A stretch of DNA of 64,000 bases. Origin: Paragonimus westermani. Its lineage: Eukaryota; Platyhelminthes; Trematoda; Plagiorchiida; Troglotrematidae. The stretch spans positions 179,664 to 243,663 of the forward strand of contig QNGE01000115.1 of NCBI GenBank assembly GCA_008508345.1. Reading direction: 5' to 3'. Shown piece by piece: positions 26,179 to 38,963 of the stretch (the first letter of the stretch is position 1; each line of letters starts with the position of its first letter). The notes under the pieces were generated by a model. It did no database searches, had not been told where the DNA came from, and saw nothing but the letters and a program-made list of their open reading frames with translations. The translations under genes and the position numbers were made by a program.

Positions 26179-26447
26179 CTACAAAGCATCTTACGTGAGA
26201 TGAGTAGAAGTTAGTCCTCAAATTATGCAAAACACTGACATCCTTCACGTAACGTAGTTTACTCTGTACACCTAGCAAGACGACAAACGACAATGTCATC
26301 TAGACTATAACAGTGACCAATCAAAATCATTGACACAGTGGACCAGTCGCGACGACATACACTGTGCCAATTCAATGTTCATCTACCGGAACATGCGTTC
26401 TAATCAGTGAACGTGATTAATCATCAAATGTGGTCAAATCCAATGCA

Positions 26448-26462
26448 ATATATATATATATA
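26448..26462. repeat. Short (TA)n run
   Basis: A 15-bp TA dinucleotide run. Confidence 0.9.
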
Positions 26463-27083
26463 AACTACATTTACTCACTACTGACCACGTTCAGTCAAGC
26501 ATACGTATTTCCACTGCTACTATTTTCGTTGGTTCCGTCCCGTTCAATCACAAGTGCGCATTCCTGGTGCAATTCAATTTCAAATGGTTCAGCCCTATAC
26601 CGAAGCAAAGTTAACCAAGGAGTGCGCTGAAACGTTGTTAATAACACTTCCAAGAAAGACAGCTTCACTTAAAAGTCTGTAATATAACTTCTGAAGGAAC
26701 CTCATCGCAAGTCGGTCAAAAACATTTTACACCAACGTTATATAACTGAGATAAAGGTACCACGATTCTAAGGAAAAGTCCTCAATTAAGCAACAAGAAC
26801 AAACGTGTTGGGGCGTAACTATTCTGAGTTTCAGAAGAGAGCGTCCAATCGATCAAAACTGTTTCCTTCAAGACAATCAACTTCACCTGATAATCTACTT
26901 GAATGTACAACAAAAAACAGTTTTATCCTCACTAAGAGGTTCCACAAAATTATGTAAAAACAACAACGTGGACTTGTGATAACTACAATAAAACTGACTG
27001 ACGATGCTTTCACAAGAGAAACACTACCATCGTCATCACTATTACAAATAAGAACGTATCAGTGATTCTCGCTGGTTCTCAAG

Positions 27084-27115
27084 CCCCCCCCCCCCCCCCC
27101 CCCCCCTCGCCCCCN
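27084..27115. repeat. Poly-C tract followed by an undetermined base
   Basis: Twenty-three consecutive C residues (27084-27106) are followed by tcgcccccn. The N at 27115 is the only ambiguous base in the window, so read quality probably dropped here and the tract length is unreliable. Confidence 0.95.
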
Positions 27116-27420
27116 ACCTTATATAGAAAGAGAGAACGAAAAACAAGGGGACGGGAAGGTACCTAACTAGTAAAAATAACTACGTCCAATTTCAACAACT
27201 CAACCTCAAAACGCCTACATCTTGCATACAGTCGAGATATGAGGCGTCAACAACAAGATAGCTTTCATACGGCTTTCATCGCCACTGGGTGCACTTAATC
27301 CACAAACGATTCGGTCAAATAACGACGACATTCACGGTTGTGCAGACCGTCGTCCTATCAGTGTATCCGGCTGTTTGTCCTAGGTTTAACCAGTTACATA
27401 GGTGAAAGATCTGGGAATTG

Positions 27421-27490
27421 GCTGGATTTAGACCGATGACATGAACCACATATACTCACGTGGCACTCGCGCTCTACCACACGGGGAGTT
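27421..27490 (-). repeat. tRNA-like fragment
   Basis: The minus strand reads GTGTGGTAGAGCGCGAGTGC (D-arm-like box A), then CGGTCTAAATCCAGC (box B-like). The spacing of about 30 bases suits a tRNA-derived element. The acceptor stem is not evident, and no shared tail with the other families is seen. Confidence 0.4.
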
Positions 27491-28168
27491 AGAACCCAAC
27501 CACGTCACAGCGTCCACCAAAATATTCATGCGGATGGACCGCCAGGATAGTGCACCTACTGAGCATTGTAACAACATTACTGAGGAGTGGTGTGGCAAGT
27601 TTGTCGATGAATGAGTATGTGGTTGAGTGCACGTTTACGTGAATGATCGTACACAGATGGCGGTACCTCTGGAATCATGTGGCAAATTGCACTTAGGGAA
27701 TAGGGTGGAAAGTGGAAAGGAAAGTGATAGGACCAAAGTGCATCTGCCATGCGATTAACAATCCTGCATACAAGGATAGTCAAGAGTGATAATTAGCCTC
27801 AATTAATAGCACGCCAGCGAACAACGAGCTGAACTTCAAGGGGGGCAGTCATTTTTGGGTTTACGGATCAAAACACTGAATTTTTAGAGACGTATACGAA
27901 ACTGAGTTATGAAGGGGCACAGACATAGCTGGAAACACACAGGATCGTGATAACTGTTTCTTGGAAATATGTCATCCAGCGATTAATCCCCCTTGACGTG
28001 CCGTGGACATGTGTCCAATCTGTCTTGATTGTAGTTAAACCGGCAAACGGACGCCCTGGGCTAACTTAAATAAACCGTCAATAGTTCCTGAAACAAACAC
28101 TACTCTCGTTTCTTTAATTTCTCCAACCAACCGAGGCTCTCAAATGACAAGCAGGCCAAGTTGACTTT

Positions 28169-28617
28169 TTACGGATATCCCGCTCCCCAAACCGTGAAGT
28201 GGGCGACCATAATAACTGCACTGTCTGACAACTCTTCCATCAGCTTCAAAGAAATCCGGTGTATAGTATGCTGATGGTAAACCGCGCTGCATGCCAGTGC
28301 TTGTTGCTTGAAATACTTTCTGGCGCCTGCAAGGTTAGAAACGTTGAGCACATTTTCTAATCTAGTTCGGTATTTAGGCCTTATCACAGGCACAATCAGC
28401 CGCTGGGGGGCGATGGGAACATCGTCCATTGGATTTCACAGTGAGTTGACAACGTACCTGAATATGGTATGAAGCCAAGTAAGTGTTCCAGTAGGATCGA
28501 CAGTCTCGTATCGATCAACCAAGTAGTCAATCTGAGACCAGGTCTGATCCGGGGGAAGAAACTGTTACTATGTTCAAAAAGTGTACTGGCCAAAAGTAAT
28601 CTGTGCTCAGCAAACAA
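28169..28617 (-). CDS. Candidate two-exon segment, unidentified protein
   Basis: On the minus strand an open stretch read downward from 28617 ends at a textbook donor (ttcag then gtacgttg, near 28456). About 125 bp later there is a good acceptor (ctaaccttgcag, near 28328). Joining the two keeps one frame open to a stop at 28169-28171. The first part contains TWLIDTRLSILLEHLLGFIP; the second begins ARKYFKQQALACSAV. I do not recognise the product. The plus strand of the same region also contains an immunoglobulin-like string (YGYPAPQTVKW from about 28170), so the strand is unsettled and at least one reading is chance. Confidence 0.22.
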
Positions 28618-28759
28618 GGAGTTAACTGAAGTGTACGATCAGTATCCAGTAAGTGATGCCGGTGCCGTCAGTTTGACCGTTGAAGACTGTTCCGGAAACT
28701 TAGGAATGTTGCAGGTGTTTAGTTTCAATCAGCCTGGCGTCCATGGTGTGAGGTGACTC

Positions 28760-31700
28760 GCTAGCTTAGTTGTTATACAGTGTGAATACTGAAAGTACAC
28801 GAAATACTTCACGCTATGAATCTAAACAGTGGGCAAACCGAGCGAGAAAATAAGCTGTAGGAGATGGAGTTACGGGAATGAGGCATGAAAGGAGAAGAGA
28901 GAGTGAGATTGAACAGAACAGTAACGGAATTGTCAGTACATGTTCATCTATGCTTCATGCTGGATGTAGCAGCTTACAGTTCCAGTGCACGTTTATTTTG
29001 CTCAAGAATAAACGATGTAGGAATGACGTCCAGAAACATGTACTACAAAGTGTGCCGAGGTCACGAGTGAAACCATGTGGAAGAAATCGGAGTGGGAAAT
29101 GGACAAGTAAAGACAAGGAAAGTGAAAGATCAAGGCCGATTCAAACAGTCAATTGAACGAGGTAGAGTTTAAAGTGTTCTGCAACATTTGGTCACTTGAA
29201 ATAACCAGTTCCTGCTACTAATGTAACTACGAAACGCGAAAGGCTAATACAGAATCGGTTACAAATGAACTGTGACCTTGGTGCTTTGGGATTGTCTTCG
29301 TTGCTAATTTTGCTCATCCAAAACGCTTGCAGTAAACACATGTAGAGATGTAAGGAAATTCGTTCGAGCATAATTTTCGTAGTATCGGTCCTTTGTGTTT
29401 CCTGTCTAAATTAAGTTATTAAATTAAGTTCCCAAGTAAAAACTGAGTTTACCCAATTCATCCATGTTAGACCAACGTGAAACAAAAATCAGGAAAACAA
29501 ACACAGACTATTCCTGCAAGCTGAAAAAGTAACATTGCAACATTGAACACAATAGAAATGCAACTTAATCAAATCTGTCTTCCTGGCTTAGAACGTAGAT
29601 GAACAACTGTCTAATTTGTAACTATGTTAAGGTACATTTGCTATACTACCCGCAACAACGGGTAAAATGGCCCAGATTTCCCAATGTGGCGTTTTTTATA
29701 TGTCCTGAAGCTAGCCGAGACACATAAGATTTTGATCACCTGGAAATGGACTAAAGGTTTGAAAAAACAGCAAAAAGGTTTAAACCTCCATCAAAGCCGA
29801 TTAGCATTTTGGTAGATTCTAAGGAGTTTGAGAAAAATGGTTTGTCTATCGACATAAAATCTAACTATTTGAAACAATCGGTTCTCTTGAACAATTCGAA
29901 CGAAACAGTTAGAATATGAAAATTGATAGATGCAAGCATTTCGTATTGATTCATCAGTACAAACCTTGTAGTAACATTAATCGGAAAGGGTCAGGCCTAC
30001 GAACTGTTATTTCTGACCACACAGAGTTGTCTATTATGTCTATCTTTGAACTTTCTGGGGGGTGAACATTTGATTGTAGAATAAGCACAGTGGACAAAAA
30101 GTACCATCCGAAGAAGTGATCACTGTGGAAAAAAGAAGACCTACATAGAACTGCCTCCTAACTATGATCATATCATGCACCAAACAACATAGGAATCGAG
30201 AAATTCAATTAAATGAACGTCCAATGCAAGCGGACTCCACTTAATCGTTCGGACTCAGAAGTTATCAGTGCCTTCAGTCAAAGGAGACCAGCCTATCGGT
30301 ATCACTTCACAGTGTGTTTACCACGTTGTGTGTAACCGCGGCGAAAGTTACACGGACACAACCGAGAGATGCTTGATCTCCAAAGCGAAGAAATATTTGC
30401 CCAAATAGTTGCCAAAGTCCGTGTCACCGGAGAACGTCAATTATGCTGAAAGATGCGAACAGTCAATTTCCTCAGTAGCCAGACACGTCCTGGTCGCGCT
30501 GTGGATCCACCTTGAGTACTCAGAATCTTGTTACGCCATTTAAGTCCGAAATTCTTGCAGATTGTTGAAGCGGTCCTAATCAATCGACTGAAGTCAACTC
30601 ATTGTGTTCGAAAACAACTGTTCGTGGGCCTTATCCTTTCCTGGACTCAGTGACATATCCTAAACCACTGGCTGATGAGTCACCCACCTACTTTTCTGCC
30701 ATAAAAAACCGATTCATGTTATCACAACGTTAGTACCAACGAGTCAATACAAACTGCTTCCATCTCTCAGTTTTCGTATTCCAATTGCTTTGTGGCTGAA
30801 TTTTCGCAGCGAGAAACAGAAAACCAGACTATCTGAATAGTAACATTGTATGCATCAGGGCTCAACTCGAAACGATAACACATGCATGCTGCAAAAACCT
30901 TTTAGCACTGAGTGAAGAGAGTCTCATCCTAGAGAATGAGAATCGTGCCGTTTTTGTGAAGTAACCTTGCGTAGGTCGTTATCAGAGAACAGCTAATTCT
31001 AGTGATTGTCATATGGAATGAAAGGATATTCTGATAATAAAGACATGACCGATTTCCAGGAAGTAACAGCGTAGTTATCACTGTAATGACAAAGTAGGGA
31101 TGTACCAGACATTGATTGATAGTTGGAGGAAGGGAATGAGAGGATTCACGTGAGAACTTGAGAGGTTTGTTAGAACAGATAAAATATCAATATCATCATC
31201 ATCATCTACAGCAACGCACCAGTAGTTGAAACGAATATATGGAACTCAGTTCCGCGAACCATAATGTCCAAGTGCGAACCGAAGAGCTCACAAGTTCCAA
31301 ACAAACGAACGACGGTGGCACACTGACCTGTCTGAAAGCGTTTTTGCCCAGTGGTGTAGATGGTCGCGGACTCTCCAATCTGACAGGTGATACCTGTCAA
31401 CATGATACGCTCTACAGACAAATTCGCCAAACAACGAGAAGTCATATCACTGAACTTGATTGGCCACGTTATCCCGTAACCTTTCTAGCCAGAGACTGGA
31501 TGAGTTACAAGGAGCGACTTCAGACACAATTTACCGTTCGTAACATACTAGTGGCTGATTTCATTTCTCTCTACCAACTCACCAGTTTCTCGCGTTGTAA
31601 CTAGCGCTGATGAGCTGAGGGTTTGGCAAAGAGAAAAGTTGAGCTAAGGTCCAGGTGTTCTTTAGATCGGGTCGTATATTTAGTTTTTGAGTTGGGTAAA

Positions 31701-33030
31701 AGAAAGAAAGGAGTTTCAAACAAGAATTTAACATGAGGATGAATATAGGGACGTTACAAACCAGTACGTCTTGATCGGTTAAGTACCTGGCAGGTGCTAA
31801 TACTGAGCTCCAGTTACTTCGACTACACACTTAGATTTGGGCCACGTGACTTCATAGGGTACACAGTTACTAACATCTCACGGAATAAACTACTGGTGAT
31901 GGTTTAGATACTACACAGTTGAATGCATGGCTGTCCGTCATAAGCATTTGGTATCAGTGACCAACAGTGAAATGATAGGCAACTGTTTCGACCTTGCTGA
32001 GCCTCACCAGCAACACAAACGTTAGGAAATCGAGTCCACTACTCGTGAATAGGCGTCAGAATGGTGTTACCAAAAGATGTCAGACTCAACAGGGGCAAAA
32101 CAGCCATGGATCACTCCGCTGATGATCGCTAGAACCAAAATTCTTCTGAAATCTATATCAATCGTTAAAGAGGTTGGGGTGGACGCTTACTAGCTTGTAA
32201 ACCAACCAGAACAGGGCAAACCGCTTGCAGTCTTCAAGATGTGTAGTTTCAAGAAATAACATGACCGCCCAACTGTTACACTTAATAGAAAACTGCTCTA
32301 ATGAATCTAATAGAGTATAGCAACAATTATTGTACGGTCGCATCTACAGATTAACTGGAAGCGAAACAGAGCAATCAACTTAACACCTAAACGGATTTGT
32401 CAAAGTGAAAGAAAACAAACTTTGAGGCTCTTTGAAGCTGAAACAAAATCACTGAATACTATCACGAAATGAGGAGAAAGTGTAGTAAAGACGGACAATT
32501 TAAAAACGGATTGACAGCTAAAGCAAAAATTCGAATAACCTGATAAAATATGATCATTGCCAGCCACACAGTATAGGTTGATATCGATGTTTAATTGCCA
32601 TGAAACCGGTAAAAGGAACGCAGTGTAAATACGTCACAAGGTCTTATGTCTTAACCCAAACAAGCAGAGAATCCATCATTTCGTTAACCACCCTTGGTTC
32701 ACAATCCAAGCAGCAATGATCACTCTACGCAATCCAATTAGGTAACTTGCCCAGACCACGAGGAAGTATAAATTCCGCGAGACGAACACGATTCACAGTG
32801 GCTAATTTACTTATAGCCGTTTCCAATTCGCTACGTCAGAATAGCGCTTCTGTTACAACGCAGAGGGCAGGTGATTCATATAAGAATCGTTCGGCAAGCG
32901 ACTTCAGTTAAGACATACCAAAATAATCAGTTTGTACTTAGGACGCTTGCTGCGTTCAAAGTGGCACATTAACCTTCAATAGCTGTTAATTAGTCAGTGG
33001 GTAAAACTGTTCTCGGTCGATGGTGACTGA
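28760..33030. other. No gene recognised
   Basis: The region is AT-rich with many T and A runs around 29.2-30.0 kb. Frames at 28878-29156 and 31239-31604 (121 codons, plus) are unrecognised. The ATC run at 31.19 kb may mark a LINE end. Confidence 0.55.
31187..31207. repeat. Short ATC-rich trinucleotide run
   Basis: The plus strand reads tatcaatatcatcatcatca, which is GATGATGATGATATTGATA on the minus strand. This resembles the tail of the LINE at 13.58 kb, so it could mark the 3' end of another minus-strand LINE copy covering 31.2-31.6 kb. No reverse-transcriptase motif was recognised there. Confidence 0.6.
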
Positions 33031-33189
33031 ACATTGGCCATCGCTTTGAAAACCGTCCATCACTTAGACTACGCGCAAGCAGACCCCGCCGCAAACTTAG
33101 CTCTCAAACTCAACTCCGAAACACCCAACGTGGCTGTTTGGGATGTTTCAGTGTCCAATCAACGGAACGCAGGTCTGTCGAACATGAAT
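33031..33189 (+). mobile_element. Possible Ty3/gypsy RT-RNase H junction fragment
   Basis: A single frame reads ALKTVHHLDYAQADPAANLA, then LKLNSETPNVAVWDV, to a TGA near 33189. The spacing resembles the start of the gypsy RNase H domain (ALAxAxxLxHPxPDAPLALxxDASDxAVGAVLQQ). The catalytic Asp expected in DAS is replaced. The match is short and lacks the invariant DAS and GAVL residues, so the call is tentative. Confidence 0.33.
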
Positions 33190-35919
33190 GACAAGTGATC
33201 AAACACTACAGAGACGCGCCAGCGAATTGAGACCGGCGTATGCGCGTCAATCAGTTCGCGAAGTAGAACAAAGGCAGGGTTGGCACAAATCTCACGTGTG
33301 CTGACTGTAGAACGATAATTTAAAAAAAGATTAAAAACGGTGGTTATAGAACAAAACTGATAGGGAAGTGCTGATTTATGAAAAAACATGTAGGTAACAC
33401 GCCGTTGGATGTTGGTAGAATACTAACCATAGATTAAAGAAGTAGTCAGTATAACCGGATTTTGAATCAGGAATCTCACGGCAGTCACAGCCCTCACCAT
33501 CAATTTATCTCAAACTGACAAACCGATGTAACTGAAACAAAAATAACTGCACAGAGAATACAATACGGACAGCACAACTGTCGGAAGTCGAACGCATTGC
33601 AGAACCCAAACACCTAAGGTAGGTACAGAAAAACACGAAGCTGAAAACCACCCCAGAGCCATGACAAATTTGAACCAAAAAGGATTCGACCACTCGTGGC
33701 CAGCCTGAAGGTAGCCTACCCGGCTGAAAGATCTGATAAACAAAAGGAAGGAAAACGTACAAAATGAAAACACCTGTTTCATTCAGTAGTTTAATTCCCA
33801 CAAAGTTAGGTGACCTGTACAGAAGATAATGAATTCCCAGCTACACGAGGATTGCTGGTGGCCTGTCAGAGAGTGAATCGATGTAAGCGGACGTTCAGTC
33901 CCCTAGTGTTGACCATACTGATGCGGGTTGATCATTAAGTTCACTTTAGAATCAAAAACCCAGCATGAGCAATCTGCGAGTGGTTGTCCACATCGACCGC
34001 TGAATCTGACTAAATAAATACATGCAATAACAGCCAATAAACAGGCTTATCGTGGCTACTTTGCCTTCTATGCATTTCACGCTGTTTTCTCGGTGTCGGA
34101 GGTTGGCCCAAGCCCAAGCGATGTCAATGTTTGATTCACATTACGAAAGGCCTCACCTGGCACCTCCAACTGTCCGTCTATTTACGTTTGTACGAGATAA
34201 CGGCATACAATCCACACATCTTCACACAGGCATAAGGTAACAAGTTCACTGAGGATTAGCCAACTGGAAGCCCCATTGAGAACCCGCGAGTTACCGCTTC
34301 CAGCAGAACGGACTGACAAACCCTTCTTACAGTTAACCGACTGCTCATGCCCCTCGCTTCCTACCTTCTTGTTTGGCGTTTTACGACTGTCAACGTTCCT
34401 TTTAAGCGGTACATAACTGATTTTAAATGGGCGAAGCAGCCGATCCTCGTTACCACGTAATGAAACCGAGCTGGCTAAGTCACGGGTTCCCATTAGGCTT
34501 CCGCAAATAAACCACACAGTACACCACTGCTAGTTCCAAAACAGGCGTCCGAAGAGTACTGCTCAGCCTCACACGTTCGGTGGCCAATGATGCTTTATCA
34601 AACCAGAACAAAACAACACATGAGTTTAAAAATCTGAACTCTGTGAAAATAATGTGCAATGGTACTCGCGAAAGCGTACGGCACAGGGAAACGACGTGGC
34701 GAACAGTCATTGTCATCCGTCAGGACGCAACTCTCCAGATTATGTAGCTCAAGAGATGGCTGAAATTAACAAATACAGCACAGAATGCTATACATCTATC
34801 GCGCGTTTAAATCCTCTGTATTGTCCTCAGACTGTTCTAGAAGAATGCCTCACCCACGCAAACTAACTGTCATAACGAGGGCTACACTCTATGATTGATG
34901 GTGTGATGCCCATCGACTTGTCAAATAGGGAAGTAGACAATTGATTGCACGTGTTGGGGTATTTGTCACGGCAGCAGCGTTCGACAGCGAGAACTATAGA
35001 AAATATCACCCAAATTATTGATCCACACGTGACGAGGTGCATTACAGACAACTACACACACACACACGGCTACAAAAGGAGAAATGCATAGACCCAATTG
35101 TGCACCGGGTGTGTGTGATTCCGGGTCGCGTAGAGCTGTTACACCTACATTGCGTCTGACCGTACACGGTGTTTAACACTACATTCACGGTCAAAGACAC
35201 TTACAGAACAGTTGGCCTGGAAAGCCGGAATAGGATAGACTAGAAACAGTCGTGGACGAGCAAGACACGCATGCAGGCACAAATGGACGAGAAAGAAAAG
35301 CAGTCACGCATATGACGACTGTAAATCCTATAAGTGCAATAAGGTCCACCGAATTAATGGGCGTCTATTTAGGCAGGAGACGTTAGGCATTGATTCCTCT
35401 TAACACACCTACACAGTGAAATCTTAAGGCGAAGGTTGTATGATTATTTAGTCATTCTGTGCATCCTCAGCAATCATAAACATTCAAGGGCTAGAAATAA
35501 AAAGGATTGTGTAATTAATAATACGGTCAACCTTAGCATCACTATCAGCCATTTTTGTACACACTGTGAGTGGTGATTGCGACTAACGACATTTGTTTCG
35601 ATGACCTTTATTAAGTGCTGCTTTCGATTATGCAGAAAAATATTCAGCGAAGCTTTAGGATGAAACGGATAACTGACCGCTGAAATCTGTCTTCAAATCG
35701 GATTCACACCTGCATTTTTGTGGACTACTACGTCAACAAGATGTGTTCAGTAATCCTTACATTAAGACTGTCAGTCTGCTGAACATGAGTGTTGCCAGTT
35801 ACAAGTAAACGTATACAAACAATGGCATGAAAGCGGCTTAGGTACTGGAATTTGTACAGGGATGGTAGAAAGGGGTGGGACTGGCATATTGAGAATTTTG
35901 TTGCAGTGTAGGATGTTTT
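33190..35919. other. No gene recognised
   Basis: Several open frames of 60-111 codons overlap on opposite strands (for example 34182-34517 minus and 34654-34866 plus), with no motif. A CA-rich run lies near 35053. Confidence 0.55.
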
Positions 35920-36195
35920 CAAGTTGACCATCACTCACATTTGATCGCAGCCTTCGCATTCAGATAGACTTTGCAGCCAGCCTCTTTCGAAAAGAAGCAC
36001 CAGACTCGAGTTTCGCTCTCATTAGAGCTCGTCAGTAGTGCATATCCTTGTCACGGCCGCGATTTGAACTCCGGCCATTCCAAACATGAGGCAACCGTGT
36101 TCACCACTGCGCCATTCACCTCACATTAGGCACGACCGAATTATCAAATCTGAACGCTCAACCACTCTCGCTTGTGAGCAATGATCAGGTTGCCC
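35920..36195 (-). repeat. tRNA-derived SINE, best-preserved copy
   Basis: Read on the minus strand, the head carries box A-like TGGCGCAGTGGTGAAC (near 36115) and box B GAGTTCAAATCGC (near 36060). It continues through a conserved body (ACTGACGAGCTCTAATGAGA; TCTTTTCGAAAGAGGCTGGC) and ends in ATCAAATGTGAGTGATGGTC and AACTTGAAAACATCC. Related copies lie at 4.78, 6.16, 21.39, 46.24 and 54.65 kb. A second partial tail lies at 36317-36354, suggesting a nested or tandem insertion. It encodes no protein. Confidence 0.78.
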
Positions 36196-36316
36196 GATCG
36201 TCTCGAGAGGAGACACAGTTACTGCCTGTTAACTCCAATCGATAACCCCGCGATTAGGACTTCCGAGACAGGTCGAGATCACAGAACTCATTAAACCTGC
36301 AAGGCGATATTTTAGA

Positions 36317-36354
36317 TTACTGATGAATAGTCGGGGATTTGGTGTAGGATGTTT
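36317..36354 (-). repeat. Partial SINE tail next to the main copy
   Basis: On the minus strand this reads AAACATCCTACACCAAATCC, then CCGACTATTCATCAGTAA. The first part repeats the end of the copy at 35920-36195, and the second part repeats the tail of the copy at 54.8 kb. So the family's full 3' tail is longer than the 36-kb copy shows. Confidence 0.65.
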
Positions 36355-36994
36355 CTACAGCCCCCACTTGCGTCAAGTTATCACCCTTGAATGATTATCC
36401 TACATAAATGGACCTCTGAAATAAGTGAGAATGGCGTTTTGAGTGAGGCTTGGTTATGACATCTGATGAAAATTTCTGTTCAGTCTTTACACGATATTGT
36501 CAAGTTCGCGAGCATGGTAAACAAAGTGCCAGACAAGGTGTGCCTGTGCTGTATCAATAATGACAAGTGAACTGAACGTTGTAAAGTTATTCAATAGGCA
36601 TAAGGTAGATCATCCTACAGTTGCACGTGAAAATAGCATCCCACAGTAGTAAGCATTTCAGATAAACCCGAAGTAATTGTTAGTGTAAACATGTCAGACT
36701 CATTACAGATTTTCAACCCGTACGAAAAGGGTTGTAGAAAAGTAAACTTTTTGTAATCCCGAACGACCAGTACGAACAAAAAGACTAATATGCTCAGTAG
36801 TCTGCCCTAACTAGTATGGAAAAAGGATATTTTGGGTGGAAAACAAATTAGCAACTGCGAGTGTCAAATAAAGAAAAGTAAAGAGGAAATGGCTGGATGA
36901 TTGTGGAATGGTCAAAACTGAATCTCAGCTCCCCAAACATTGTGCAAAAGCAGTTAAGCTGACGCCAAACAACAGCAAACTTAGGAGCTCACAT

Positions 36995-37037
<43 letters not shown>

Positions 37038-38713
37038 GGCCTGCAATACTAACGATGCTGTAACAACAGATTTTGGGCACATCCGAATATCGATCGGGTG
37101 CTTGTGAAATACGAACCGCTTCATTCATTAATGAACGGGACCTTGTATCCTCACTTCATTGTACATTCCGAAAAAGCGCAATGTCCTTTACGCAGTACCC
37201 AGAACAGGTGGACATTCAGCCGAAGTCAAGGACGTAATAACAGCCAACCAACAGTAAGAGTAGAAAGACTGAACGCAACTTCTTTCTAATCGAAGTGATC
37301 ACAACGGCGAAGCCTGAGAGCTTAAATGTATGCAAGTCAACGAAAAAAATTGAATGTACTAGAGTAGGGAATAGTTAGTATATAGGAACAGCTTCGGTTA
37401 CATACATGAGAAAAATTTCCTCAAAAATGAAGTATGATCAACGAAAAACTGTGCAACACAGAGAATGGCTGAGCTATTGTGTAGCGTCGTATGTACAAAT
37501 AGTATTTTGTTTGCGGTGTACTAAGTATGCAAAACTGGGATGGAACCAGTCGAAAAAATGATGTGGATTGGAATCGGAAAGGATCCTTCCAGAAAATTGG
37601 TCACAAGATGCTGGACAATTAACAACCTGGTCAACAACGTGCAGAAAATACTATGCCAGATTATTGAAATGTGCTTGACAGATCTTACCAAGAGTATAAC
37701 CACTCGAAAGTGAAGATGAGATTGCAGAAAAGTGGCACAATCAGCATGGGAGAACATACGCAATAAAAACAACAAACCGCAAAGACAAGACAGATAACGC
37801 CCTGGAGTGCAAATTACACAATCGCAGTTTTACATAGTGAAAGAGGATAATCATAAAAAGCGATTTGGTGAATTTAAAGAAAAACGATAGGAAGCAAGCT
37901 GAGTATAGTTCTCCGATAAACATAAACAAGACTGTCGTTGACAAAACAATTACGTTAAGATTGGTCCATATGAATCCCGTTCACAGTAACCATACGGAGC
38001 GAAAATTGACTCTGGCGCTTTTAGCCGAAATGGACTGGATGAGAATGCTGTGTGAACACAGAAGCTGCAATCGATCGCGAGTGGCATTCAATTCATATTA
38101 ACATGATCCACAGCAATGTACTGATGATCAACAGCAATAATCAGTAACGGAAAAACATCTTGACATTTAAAAATATTATGGATGGGCGAATGAGAAACAG
38201 GCAAATTGACTTATTCCATAAGAGGAACTATCATTGGAGTGTAAACCATCAACTGTAAGGCGCCGGAGAGAAAGGGCACATCACTCTTGCGAAAGAACAA
38301 AACGGAACAGATGACGTTCTCCATGACGCCTAAGTTGATTTGCACCGTAGAACATGTTAGTCCATTCAGGCGAGCAACTTGTGCGCTTCAAAAGCACAGT
38401 ATTGTGAACAGGCAGGCTTTTAGCTATTCACCATCAAGCTAAGTACACAAAGTATATATGAAACACTGGTAAGACTTGATCAAACTCTATTGCATTACTA
38501 AAATAACTATAAATGCGTAGAAAAGAAAATGTTTCGCACAAGTACATTTGAATCTATCTTTATTTACGGTAATGACACGACAAATCTGGGGCGTCGAAAG
38601 AACGTTTCCTAAAAATTAACATTATAACTTTATCGACTAACATTTGAGATGTGAGCAATGGGGCAGGGTGAAAACAGATAGGGATGGTGGCGGTAGGTAT
38701 GTTTGCACACAAC
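36355..38713. other. No gene recognised, (TA)n inside
   Basis: Besides the TA microsatellite, only short frames are present. The plus-strand frame 37865-38101 is charged and the opposite-strand frames 37521-37944 are hydrophobic mirror images of AT-rich sequence. Neither is convincing. Confidence 0.55.
36999..37031. repeat. (TA)n microsatellite
   Basis: An uninterrupted run of TA dinucleotides, 33 bp long. Confidence 0.97.
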
Positions 38714-38963
38714 CTCTCGGATACATGTCAGCCAGACTAAATCCACTTAGTGCATTCAGCAAATCATTCACAGCGGCATTCGGATAATAAATTAATGGTG
38801 GATGTTGGCCGGTATGCGCTCTGATGAAGAATAGAACGTTGAACAAGACCATCTCATATTCGATAAAGCCCAACTTTTTTTCATCTCCGAATGAACGATT
38901 CTGGCAATAAAAATTTGCCAATACATAATGGATGCCCTGGCCTTGTTCAGGGTTGAAATCAAG
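38714..38963 (-). CDS. Candidate exon, unidentified hydrophobic protein segment
   Basis: Just after an in-frame TAG that would itself form the acceptor (gggaaaattag), a frame stays open for more than 80 codons with protein-like composition. It contains LDFNPEQGQGIHYVLANFYC near the start, then GFIEYEMVLFNVLFFIRAHT, then PPLIYYPNAAVNDLLNALSG. The middle is strongly hydrophobic and could be a buried helix or membrane segment. A possible donor (AGAG then gttgtgtg) lies near 38713, but the acceptor lacks a good pyrimidine tract and the 3' boundary is uncertain. The frame stays open down to 38637. I do not recognise the family. This is one of the most protein-like unexplained segments in the window. 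Confidence 0.38.

Noticed and set aside
33505..33801. Minus-strand hydrophobic frames suggesting a membrane protein
   Set aside because: Two different frames are open and hydrophobic over the same bases, as expected from the complement of an A-rich plus strand. No other evidence.
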